This document shows positions 34,346-42,205 of a stretch of 50,971 nucleotides of DNA, piece by piece. Both the position numbers and the translations under genes were made by a program. Origin of the DNA: Saprospiraceae bacterium (GTDB taxonomy: Bacteria > Bacteroidota > Bacteroidia > Chitinophagales > Saprospiraceae); contig JAHDHH010000027.1 of the NCBI GenBank assembly GCA_020631405.1, positions 1-50,971 on the forward strand, given 5' to 3'. The notes under the pieces were generated by a model. The model was not told the origin of the DNA. It saw only the letters and a program-made list of their open reading frames with translations, and made no database searches. Numbering within the stretch: position 1 is the first letter of the stretch; each line of letters begins with the position of its first letter.

Positions 34346-36634
34346 TTAAAAAATAAGTTTAATTCCAGTACTAGGAATAATTGGCAACTGATCTACCCTA
34401 TCATACCTCAACCTATCAAAGTAGAATATATTTTTTTGGTCGTAGACGTTGGTTACACTCACCACAGTTTCTAGTTTAAGATTGTCTTTCAAATGCCACT
34501 TTCTTGTTGCAGAAACATCTAATCTATGGTAATCTGGAAGTCTTCCACCATTCCTAACATCATCATAAATGATGTTGATATTGTCACTATTGGCAGTCAA
34601 TACGTCAGTATCAACACCATCATCAAAGCTGACATTGTGGTAGAACCCTTGTGTCAAAGTAAATGGGAAGCCACTACCAAAATTCCATCTCAGACTTACA
34701 GAAAAATCGCCTTCAAGGTCAAAATTGTAAGAGGCTAAGAAGTTCATATTATGCCTTCTATCAAATACCGTAGGATACTCTTGCTGCCCATCAAATCTAT
34801 TGGCAAAGCCATAAGAGTAAGTACTCCAGATGTACCATCTGGGATTTTGATATTTTAGAGAGAAGTCGATACCATAGGCATCTCCGATTTCTGTTACGTA
34901 GTCTTTTTCGTCTCTTGAGATTTTGTTTCTATTGACTACGATAAGTTGAGTAAAGTCTTTGAAATATGCCTCAGCATTTACTGTCAAGTTTTTAGTCAAG
35001 TCAAACTCAAATCCCGCCACTGCATGATTAGCAAATTGCAACCTACTATCAGCCAGTTCGCCATCGTATCCAGTAATTCGATCTGAAGGACCCGACAAGA
35101 ACCCATTGAATAGGTTTATGACATCTCTCTCATTACTTGTACTGATGAGGTTCTGACTGTAGAGTCCTCCAGCAGCTTTGAATCTTATCTTATCTGAGAT
35201 GTTGTATTTTAGTCCAAATCTTGGCTCTATTGACGACTCACTCACAGCCGCATAATATTGAAACCTCAATGAAGGCTCAATGACTAGCTTGTCCCATGAC
35301 TTTCTGAACTTTAAATAACCTGACAACTCTGTAGAGTTTTGAAATTGTTCAAGCTGCACACCAAATTGGTTGGTGAAGTCAAAATCTGTTCTTATACTCT
35401 TCACTTCTACACCATAGTCAAACTCGAATGTCTCGCCAAAATAGTTGAAATCTAGACCTAGGAAGTATTCATTGATTCCACTCTGTCTAGGTGCTTCGTC
35501 TGCTTCCACTATGCCAGTGTCATAGAGACTAAATCCTACCTTACCTCCAACTATCAAGCTACTACTCTGTGGCAACAAAGTAAAGTTCATACCTCCACCA
35601 TAGTTAGTCCAGTCAATCTGAGCGATGTCTGGGTTGAAGTAACTGTCATTAAATCCAAATCCAAAGACATTAAACTTACTCCCGCTTGGAGTGTAGAAGG
35701 ACATTTTACCGTAGATATCAGTAAAGTCAAAAGGCAAGCCAACATCTTCATTGTCAAAAGCATAACGATATAATGCTTTTGAAGAATGTTCTATGATTGA
35801 CTTCTTAGCAGTCAAGACGAAAGATCCTCCACCACCTTCTACTTCTGAATTAAACATAGGACCCTCCAAGAGTACCTTGCCCATAAATGGACTAAGTGAT
35901 GCTTGCCCTGCAAATTCATTTTTATTTCCTTCTCTAGTTTTGATATCAACTACCGCTGAAACCCTACCTCCATACTCGGCATTAAAGCCACCTGTAAGTA
36001 CATCAGCACTTCGTATGATTTCAGTTTCGAATATTGAGAAAAACCCTATCGAATGAAAAGGATTATAAATAGTCATTCCATCTAATGTGATCAAGTTTTG
36101 TACTGGTGACCCTCCTCTAATAAATACTTGTCCACCTTGGTCTCCTGTAGTGACTACACCTGGCAAGACCTGAAGGTACTGGAGTATATCTGGCTCTCCA
36201 CCTGTACTCGGCAATGACTTGATTTGCTTAGCTGTAACCTTGAGCTGAGAGATTTGGACTTCGGTCCTTGCTTGTTCTCTTGCTGCTGATATATCCACTA
36301 CTCCAAGCTTCACTCCATCTGAGTTGATTCGTATAGCCTTATATTCAATGCCTGATTTCTTAAGATTGACTACTACCTCACTATCATTGTAACCTACGTA
36401 AGATGCTCTGACAGTGTATGTCCCAGCTTCTAGGTTAGTAAATGAATAAAAGCCATTATCATCAGTGATTGCTCCTTTACCATTCTCTAAGATCAATACA
36501 TTGCCATAGAGGATTGGCTCTCCACTTACTTCATCATAGAGGTGTCCTCTAATAATTCCATTCTGCGAATAAGCGAATGAAACTAGACCAAAAAAGCAGA
36601 AGACGAGGGTAAGTCTAAAAAACACTTGATTCAT
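34346..36634 (-). CDS. TonB-dependent outer-membrane receptor, carboxypeptidase-regulatory-like N-terminus
   Basis: 762 residues. The signal peptide is about 1-24 (SFAYSQ). The regulatory-like domain spans about 27-112 (GHLYDEVSGEPILYGNVLI). The plug spans about 120-235 (LPSTGGEPDILQYLQVLPGV, GGQVFIRGGSPVQNLITLDGMTIYNPFH, ADVLTGGFNAEYGGRVSAVVDI), followed by a beta-barrel to the end (STGIKLIF). The plug wording (LQVLPGV, RGGSP-NL-LDG) is that of a large Bacteroidota receptor subfamily whose ligands are unknown. There is no SusD. It follows the GWxTD-like gene by 39 bp, and its perfect -7 box lies in that gap, so it may be transcribed alone or with the gene before it. Confidence 0.9.
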   Translation of the reverse strand: MNQVFFRLTLVFCFFGLVSFAYSQNGIIRGHLYDEVSGEPILYGNVLILENGKGAITDDNGFYSFTNLEAGTYTVRASYVGYNDSEVVVNLKKSGIEYKAIRINSDGVKLGVVDISAAREQARTEVQISQLKVTAKQIKSLPSTGGEPDILQYLQVLPGVVTTGDQGGQVFIRGGSPVQNLITLDGMTIYNPFHSIGFFSIFETEIIRSADVLTGGFNAEYGGRVSAVVDIKTREGNKNEFAGQASLSPFMGKVLLEGPMFNSEVEGGGGSFVLTAKKSIIEHSSKALYRYAFDNEDVGLPFDFTDIYGKMSFYTPSGSKFNVFGFGFNDSYFNPDIAQIDWTNYGGGMNFTLLPQSSSLIVGGKVGFSLYDTGIVEADEAPRQSGINEYFLGLDFNYFGETFEFDYGVEVKSIRTDFDFTNQFGVQLEQFQNSTELSGYLKFRKSWDKLVIEPSLRFQYYAAVSESSIEPRFGLKYNISDKIRFKAAGGLYSQNLISTSNERDVINLFNGFLSGPSDRITGYDGELADSRLQFANHAVAGFEFDLTKNLTVNAEAYFKDFTQLIVVNRNKISRDEKDYVTEIGDAYGIDFSLKYQNPRWYIWSTYSYGFANRFDGQQEYPTVFDRRHNMNFLASYNFDLEGDFSVSLRWNFGSGFPFTLTQGFYHNVSFDDGVDTDVLTANSDNINIIYDDVRNGGRLPDYHRLDVSATRKWHLKDNLKLETVVSVTNVYDQKNIFYFDRLRYDRVDQLPIIPSTGIKLIF

Positions 36635-36659
36635 AGGGTTTGTATTTCGATACTAAGCG

Positions 36660-36667
36660 CAAATGTA
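36660..36667 (-). promoter_or_regulatory. Candidate -7 box of the TonB receptor at 34346-36634
   Basis: The minus strand reads TACATTTG, a perfect TAnnTTTG, in the 39-bp gap after the GWxTD-like gene. The start site would be near 36653, about 19 bases before the ATG at 36634. It suggests a separate or internal promoter. Confidence 0.4.
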
Positions 36668-36673
36668 TTAATT

Positions 36674-38110
36674 CTAGTTATCATTCATGTAACGAACAGC
36701 ATTTCGACCAAAATTGTCTCCTACTGATGTCGCATCGATTGCATTTCCTTGGTTTTCATTGGGAGAATCTCCATATAATTGCAATTGCCATTGAGGGTTT
36801 CTGATATCCGAATTACAATTAGAATGGAGAATAACAAAGTCATTGAAAGACAGTGATGGATTGTAAAATAAAAACTTCACATTAGTTTCTCCAGTTTGGA
36901 TCTGATTGTAAATCCATATTTCATAAGGAGGTGCCGAAGGTTCATGATCTTCGACAATAATCTGGTCAGGTTTTCCATACTTTAAGAAGTAAAAACCTCG
37001 ATCTGTCTCAAAACCATAGCCGACATTATTGTCGTACTTATTATGTACTGCTTCGGCTACCTTCATATATTTATCATATGCTTCTTTTGGATAGTCAGCA
37101 CTGTACTCCTTCCAGAATGCATAGACAAAGTATCGTTTAGTCTTGATATTATCATCTTGAAGGACTGCATTAAGTATCTCAGCTCGTTGTCCACTGATTC
37201 TTGGAGCTATTGCTTTGAGGGCATATTTAAGCTGATTCTCATTCATATCCTGGACAAAGGACGTTTCGAAAGATTCATCTTGCGAGGATAGTAACTCTAT
37301 ATCCTTCTGGGGCCTAAGCACCTGGAAATTAGCATGGTTAGTAGCGTGAACTACTTGTTCTTTATCTATCAACTCCACTAGTAGGTGATAGCTCCCTGTC
37401 AATATATCTGTGATATCTATTGCCTTTGTGATGACATCTTTGTCACTGCTGGTCTTCTTGATAAATCCTTGTTTGATGTAGTCGCCACTCATAGATGGGT
37501 TATAGAAACCTTGAGAAATACTATAGCGCAATAAGTATAATTCAGGGTCAATGAGGGCAGTGTTGTACACTTCATTAAAGAAAAACAATTTGTCTTGTTC
37601 CTCACCTACAAGATCATAGCCTAACTTCTCATACTGCAAGCCATACTTCTCAAAAGGGAGACTGCCCTCTTTCTGAATTTTGGAACAAAGCATAGGCTTG
37701 GTAACATGGGCTACATCGTACTTTGTTATTGACAAATCAAGGGAATAGTCCACAGTATCTTGAGTATGTACATCTATCAAATTGATACTTAAGAGGTAGT
37801 CTCCAGGTTTCAATCCATAGCGTTTGACATCCCAAAGATCTACTAGCTTGTCTTCTTCTCTAATGGAGATTGCATATTTCTCAGCATAGATTATAGACTC
37901 TCCTTGTGTGATTGAAACAAGATATTGGACAGTACCAGCATCTTGGACAAAGGCAACAGTCTTAGACTGAATACCTACATAGTTTTCAATATATGAGGAC
38001 TCCTCATCTTCAAACACATAGGTATGGATACTGCAGGCAAGCTGCCCAAATGCTTGCTGAAGTATAAAAACACAACAAAAGAAGACTAGCATCGAATGAG
38101 TTAACTTCAT
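36674..38110 (-). CDS. GWxTD-domain-like exported protein
   Basis: 478 residues. The signal peptide is 1-22 (QQAFGQ). A beta-rich N-terminal region (about 25-260) looks like Ig or carboxypeptidase-regulatory strands. A helical part spans about 270-360. The segment GYGFETDRGFYFLKYGKPD (364-382) matches the GWxTD signature (GW-x-TDRG-x-VYI-x-YGPPD) with Tyr for Trp. EIWIYN (near 397-402) is the usual follow-up. GWxTD proteins are common in Bacteroidota and other phyla, and their function is not known to me. It is probably translated together with the small lipoprotein upstream (2-bp gap), which may be its partner. Confidence 0.75.
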   Translation of the reverse strand: MKLTHSMLVFFCCVFILQQAFGQLACSIHTYVFEDEESSYIENYVGIQSKTVAFVQDAGTVQYLVSITQGESIIYAEKYAISIREEDKLVDLWDVKRYGLKPGDYLLSINLIDVHTQDTVDYSLDLSITKYDVAHVTKPMLCSKIQKEGSLPFEKYGLQYEKLGYDLVGEEQDKLFFFNEVYNTALIDPELYLLRYSISQGFYNPSMSGDYIKQGFIKKTSSDKDVITKAIDITDILTGSYHLLVELIDKEQVVHATNHANFQVLRPQKDIELLSSQDESFETSFVQDMNENQLKYALKAIAPRISGQRAEILNAVLQDDNIKTKRYFVYAFWKEYSADYPKEAYDKYMKVAEAVHNKYDNNVGYGFETDRGFYFLKYGKPDQIIVEDHEPSAPPYEIWIYNQIQTGETNVKFLFYNPSLSFNDFVILHSNCNSDIRNPQWQLQLYGDSPNENQGNAIDATSVGDNFGRNAVRYMNDN

Positions 38111-38112
38111 AT

Positions 38113-38466
38113 CTATTGAGGCTTGAGGTACATAGTAAAGAGATTTCCATTCTTAATAGTTTCTAATACGAGTGATGTGTCTGTATGCTCAAGGATATCA
38201 AATCGTTCGTTAGATTCAGCGAGCAAGGTATTGCCGATGTACTTAAACGAGGACAACCGTTCATCATTGACCACATTCGAAATCAGTGAGTCTTCTTGCA
38301 CTTTGAAGTAAACTCCATCTAGCATCCTTGTCTCGACGTTATTCTTCTTGGCATAAGACAGAATATAAGTACCTGATTTGATGCCTGATGTGTCATTTGA
38401 CGAGCAAGCGAAGAACACCATGGCAGATAAAAGCCAAACACTTAAATATAAAGGTATTCGTTTCAT
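38113..38466 (-). CDS. Small lipoprotein, unknown function
   Basis: 117 residues with a clear lipoprotein signal (FFACSS, Cys21). The mature part of about 95 residues is predicted to be a beta-sandwich or barrel (GTYILSYAKK, DGVYFKVQEDSL, YIGNTLLAES, SLVLETIKNGNLFTMYL) reminiscent of small lipocalin-like folds. No recognised family. It overlaps nothing and sits 2 bp before the GWxTD-like gene, so the two are almost certainly co-transcribed. It is divergent from the M1 peptidase. Confidence 0.65.
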   Translation of the reverse strand: MKRIPLYLSVWLLSAMVFFACSSNDTSGIKSGTYILSYAKKNNVETRMLDGVYFKVQEDSLISNVVNDERLSSFKYIGNTLLAESNERFDILEHTDTSLVLETIKNGNLFTMYLKPQ

Positions 38467-38500
38467 TGTTTAGACTGCGATAATATTGCAAAAGTTGGTA

Positions 38501-38529
38501 TTTGACCGACAATTGCAATTATAATTTCT
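38501..38529 (+). promoter_or_regulatory. Possible promoter of the M1 peptidase gene
   Basis: TTTG at 38501-38504 and a 17-base spacer precede TAATTTCT (38522-38529), a partial TAnnTTTG. It lies about 40 bases before the ATG at 38569. Weak match. Confidence 0.3.
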
Positions 38530-38568
38530 CATTTTTGCAAAGCAATACAACGCTAATTCGACTGAATT

Positions 38569-40239
38569 ATGTTTGAACAACGGCAAATATCTTACTTACT
38601 CATACTCTTGATGACATTATTGGGCAATCTTTGCCATTGTCAAACTCCCCCGAGCTATGATTGGGGATCAGAATACACTTTCACAAAGGCTGATACCCTC
38701 AGAGGGCAACTCTCCCCTTCTAGATCATGTTTTGATGTTACTCACTACTTCTTAGATATTAGCCTAGACCATCATGAAAAAATGCTAGCAGGTAGCAACA
38801 CCATAACCTTTGATTGGTTAGCTGAGGCGGACTCAATGCAGGTAGATTTATTCTCTAACCTTGCCGTTGATTCAATTACCTACCTAGATATTCAACTTGA
38901 GTATCATAGACTTGCCAATGCCATATTCATTCATACTCCAGAGGATTGGGACATTGGAAACAATTACTCAATACGCATCCATTATTCAGGTCAGCCTACT
39001 GTAGCTAAGAATGCACCATGGGATGGAGGTATCACTTGGACAGAGGCCTTTGCAGCCAAGCCTTGGTTTAGTGTCAGTTGCGAAGGTATTGGAGCTAGCC
39101 TATGGTGGCCGAATAAGGACCACCTATCAGATGAGCCTGATAGTATGGATATGGCATTTACTGTTGATAGTAGTCTCAAGTGCATCTCCAATGGTAGACT
39201 CAAATCAGCAGATACAACTAGCATAGATCACAACTATTTCCATTGGTCAGTCAAGAACAAAATCAACAACTACAATGTGACCTTCTATGCCTCGGACTAC
39301 GTGAGGTTGGTCGATACATTCTACACTGCAAGTCAACAAGCTTTGACTCTAGACTACTATGTATTGCCAGAACATGCAGTCAAAGCAGAACAGCATTTTA
39401 AACAAATGCATGGCATCTTAGAAGCCTTCGAATATTACTTTGGAGAATATCCTTATATCAATGATGGATTCAAACTAGTAGAAGCACCCTACTTAGGTAT
39501 GGAGCACCAAAGTGCCATAGCCTATGGCAATAATTATCAAAGAGGCTACAGAGGTGGGATGATACCACCTGAAATGGAGTGGGACTATATCCTAGTGCAT
39601 GAGACAGGGCATGAGTATTTTGGGAATAGTGTTAGTTGCAATGACCATGCAGAAATGTGGATTCACGAGTCTTTTACTACCTATATGGAAGCTCTATATG
39701 TAGAATACCACTCTGGGATAGAAGCAGCACTACGCTATCTATCATTCTTTACCAAGCATGCAAATAAGCAACCAATCATAGGTCCACTGGACGTCAATTT
39801 TACAGATTGGGAGAGTTCTGATCACTACTTCAAAGGTTCTTGGATATTGCATACGCTGAGACATTGCATCTATGATGATGAGGTCTGGTTTGACCTGCTC
39901 AGATCACTCTATGACACCTATGCTCATGGCCATACAACCACAGAGGAGATTATTACATACGTCAATACATTTACTGGTAAGGACTATACCGCATTTTTCT
40001 ATCAGTACCTGTATACTCCAGATATCCCAGTATTAAAAGTGTCTAAGTTGAGAAAGGGAAAAGTAGCACTCTCTCTTCATGGTGATGTGAGTGGCTTGTC
40101 ACTAGATCTTCAGAGTGGTCCTCATGGCGAAATGATAACTGTCTCTGAAGAGCAAGTCAACATAAAACCTACTCTTCCCATGCATGATTGGATCGACTGG
40201 ATCAGTCAGAGATACTTACTAGAGATTACCATAGATTAA
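38569..40239 (+). CDS. M1 family aminopeptidase, secreted, short form
   Basis: 556 residues with a signal peptide ending near NLCHCQ (about 24). The zinc site is HETGH (344-348) with E367 in WIHESFTTY, the HExxH-18-E gluzincin pattern. The usual exopeptidase motif appears as GMEHQSA (310-316) in place of GAMEN, a known bacterial variant. A catalytic Tyr lies near Y420 (SDHYFKGSWIL). The N-terminal beta-sandwich (about 45-240) and catalytic domain (about 255-450) are present, but the large C-terminal alpha domain is missing or replaced by a short beta tail (485-556). Mature length is close to other short bacterial M1 enzymes. Likely a periplasmic aminopeptidase. Two membrane-protein genes follow on the same strand. 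Confidence 0.9.
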   Translation: MFEQRQISYLLILLMTLLGNLCHCQTPPSYDWGSEYTFTKADTLRGQLSPSRSCFDVTHYFLDISLDHHEKMLAGSNTITFDWLAEADSMQVDLFSNLAVDSITYLDIQLEYHRLANAIFIHTPEDWDIGNNYSIRIHYSGQPTVAKNAPWDGGITWTEAFAAKPWFSVSCEGIGASLWWPNKDHLSDEPDSMDMAFTVDSSLKCISNGRLKSADTTSIDHNYFHWSVKNKINNYNVTFYASDYVRLVDTFYTASQQALTLDYYVLPEHAVKAEQHFKQMHGILEAFEYYFGEYPYINDGFKLVEAPYLGMEHQSAIAYGNNYQRGYRGGMIPPEMEWDYILVHETGHEYFGNSVSCNDHAEMWIHESFTTYMEALYVEYHSGIEAALRYLSFFTKHANKQPIIGPLDVNFTDWESSDHYFKGSWILHTLRHCIYDDEVWFDLLRSLYDTYAHGHTTTEEIITYVNTFTGKDYTAFFYQYLYTPDIPVLKVSKLRKGKVALSLHGDVSGLSLDLQSGPHGEMITVSEEQVNIKPTLPMHDWIDWISQRYLLEITID

Positions 40240-40259
40240 CAATATAAATACCCTCAATT

Positions 40260-40661
40260 ATGTTACGAAATATTTTAGCAGTTCTCGGAGGCATCCTAGG
40301 CGGTGGAATTTTAGTTGGACTGATTGAGTCTTTGGGTCATAGCCTTTATAGCACCACCCAAGAAATCGACCCAACTGATATAGAAGCGATGACTGCCTTT
40401 GTACAGAGTTTGCCATTTGGAGCCCTTGCAATTGTAATAGCTGCACATGCTTTAGGAGCATTCATGGCTGGTTTTTTTGCTGCAAGACTTAGTGAGAGTA
40501 ATCATTTCACACTTGGATTGATAGCAGCATCCTTCCTCTTACTTGGTTCATTGATCTCATTATTTTCAATTCCTGGTCATCCACTTTGGATGAAAATTGC
40601 AGACCCATTGCTTGTTGTTCTTTTGGGCTGGATAGGAAGTAGGTTTGGCAGCGGCAAGTAA
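40260..40661 (+). CDS. Small polytopic membrane protein, unknown function
   Basis: 133 residues with four hydrophobic segments (about 5-22, 50-78, 83-103, 108-128). The glycine-rich start GGILGGGILVGLIESLG and the AAHALGAFMAGFFAARLSE loop are typical of uncharacterised small membrane proteins in many bacteria. No catalytic motif. It follows the M1 peptidase by 20 bp, so it is probably in that transcript. Confidence 0.65.
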   Translation: MLRNILAVLGGILGGGILVGLIESLGHSLYSTTQEIDPTDIEAMTAFVQSLPFGALAIVIAAHALGAFMAGFFAARLSESNHFTLGLIAASFLLLGSLISLFSIPGHPLWMKIADPLLVVLLGWIGSRFGSGK

Positions 40662-40769
40662 CACTGCAAGCCATACAAAATCAACATCTTAAACATAACA
40701 CAATTAACTCATATCAAAGAGCATTTTAATACGGCACAAAGATCTATATTCACTCTGTCATTCTTAGGA

Positions 40770-42137
40770 ATGCTAGGCTTGCTCATCTTTTCAGTGCTGT
40801 ATTACAAACAGCGAATGCTCTTTATTGACCCGGCTTTTCTGACATTCGAAATAGTCAACACCAAGTGGTTTGTATTCTCTGAGCATAGGTATGGAGCATG
40901 GTTTACGCAGAGCTTTCCTATGATCGGCAGTTGGCTTGGCTTGTCACTAAAAGGGATTCTTATGCTCTACTCTGCCAGTTTCTACCTTCTCTATAGCGCA
41001 GTGATGTGGATCGTTGGGAATAGGTGGAGACAATATGGACTTGCTACTTTATTATTTTGTTACAACATCCTATTGGTCAGTGACGTCTTCTTTTGGCCAA
41101 ATAATGAGGTGCACCAAGGTATAGCTTGGCTAATTCTTTGGATTGGCTATTTTAGAAAGCTATCTCATAGAGGAGATACTATTAGCATACTAGAACATGG
41201 CTTCTTGGTTGCCTTGCTTTGCTGCTGTATTAGCTCTCACTTACTTGTTTTGATTCCTTTGGGTTTCTTGTGGGCATATCTAATGATTGCAGATGGTAGG
41301 CTAGCCAAATTGCGAGAGCTTTCTACCGAATGGTGTTACAGTATTCTCATAGGCTTACTAGCTTATATCAAATATTCAATCAGTAGGTCAACCTACTATG
41401 ACAAACAAAAACTCAGCAACCTAGATACTATCTCGCTCTCTTCGATTTCTGATACTTTTCAGAATGGTCATGCGGAGACTGTGTCTTCCTTGCTAATCCA
41501 AGACTACCAATTATTCATTGTACTTGGACTGATGAGTATCATTGGGTTGATGTACTCAAGGAGATGGCTACTACTGACTCTTACCTCTATTAGTAGCTTG
41601 GTGTATTGCTACTTGATACTCTTGACTTTTCCAGATGCATTTGATAGAAGTCTGCTCTTCTATATGGAAAGTGAGTGGATGTGCCTATCATTGATTGTTG
41701 TCAGTCCTTTGCTATTGACTCTAGTCTACAAGGTTAAGCATCAAAGTATTGCTTTGGGAGTATTACTCCTTGTGATGGGTTCGGGCTATATGGCTATTCA
41801 GGATTCAAACCAATTATTCACACATCGCCTAGACAAGCTCACTTCTTTGACCGAAGCTATCCATCAGCAATCTGGAACAAAAACATTGTTGAGAAATCAA
41901 GATCATGATTCTGGCTGGATAATGCAGTGGGGACTCCCTATTGAGAGTCTTATCTTATCAAACTTAGAGGGATACGCAGAGCAAGTGTCATTCAAATTGT
42001 ACGCCGGTGATACTATCCCTACTCTAGATTCATCGATATTCTTAACCCCATTTAAGGAAATACCTATTGCTCAATTAAACAGTAATTACTTTACCTTAGA
42101 TAGTGTGAGCACCTACCAATTGTTGGAAGTTGATTAA
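40770..42137 (+). CDS. Multi-spanning membrane protein, unknown function (start uncertain)
   Basis: About ten transmembrane segments are visible over 455 residues, with a C-terminal periplasmic or cytoplasmic tail of about 100 residues. The general shape (HRYGAWFTQSFP, FFWPNNEVHQGIAW, then an exterior C-terminal domain) recalls the polytopic glycosyltransferase-like and DUF6056-type proteins, but I cannot assign it. The ATG at 40770 falls inside the first hydrophobic stretch. The frame stays open back to the stop of the previous gene at 40661, and the upstream codons (ending FNTAQRSIFTLSFLG) look protein-like, so the true start may be an upstream non-ATG codon. It lies in the same reading frame as its upstream neighbour. 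Confidence 0.6.
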   Translation: MLGLLIFSVLYYKQRMLFIDPAFLTFEIVNTKWFVFSEHRYGAWFTQSFPMIGSWLGLSLKGILMLYSASFYLLYSAVMWIVGNRWRQYGLATLLFCYNILLVSDVFFWPNNEVHQGIAWLILWIGYFRKLSHRGDTISILEHGFLVALLCCCISSHLLVLIPLGFLWAYLMIADGRLAKLRELSTEWCYSILIGLLAYIKYSISRSTYYDKQKLSNLDTISLSSISDTFQNGHAETVSSLLIQDYQLFIVLGLMSIIGLMYSRRWLLLTLTSISSLVYCYLILLTFPDAFDRSLLFYMESEWMCLSLIVVSPLLLTLVYKVKHQSIALGVLLLVMGSGYMAIQDSNQLFTHRLDKLTSLTEAIHQQSGTKTLLRNQDHDSGWIMQWGLPIESLILSNLEGYAEQVSFKLYAGDTIPTLDSSIFLTPFKEIPIAQLNSNYFTLDSVSTYQLLEVD

Positions 42138-42171
42138 ATAAAAAAGAGGCCATCCCCAAGGGATAGCCTCA
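42137..42171 (-). terminator. Rho-independent terminator of the TonB receptor at 42206-44845
   Basis: The stem GAGGC/GCCTC plus ATCCC/GGGAT (one mismatch) has a three-base loop. On the minus strand it is followed by a U-run (plus-strand A-rich 42137-42146). It lies between convergent genes and directly after the stop of the plus-strand membrane gene, so it may act for both. Confidence 0.8.
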
Positions 42172-42205
42172 CTACTAATCTCCAATAAAATTACATCTTT
42201 ATGTC

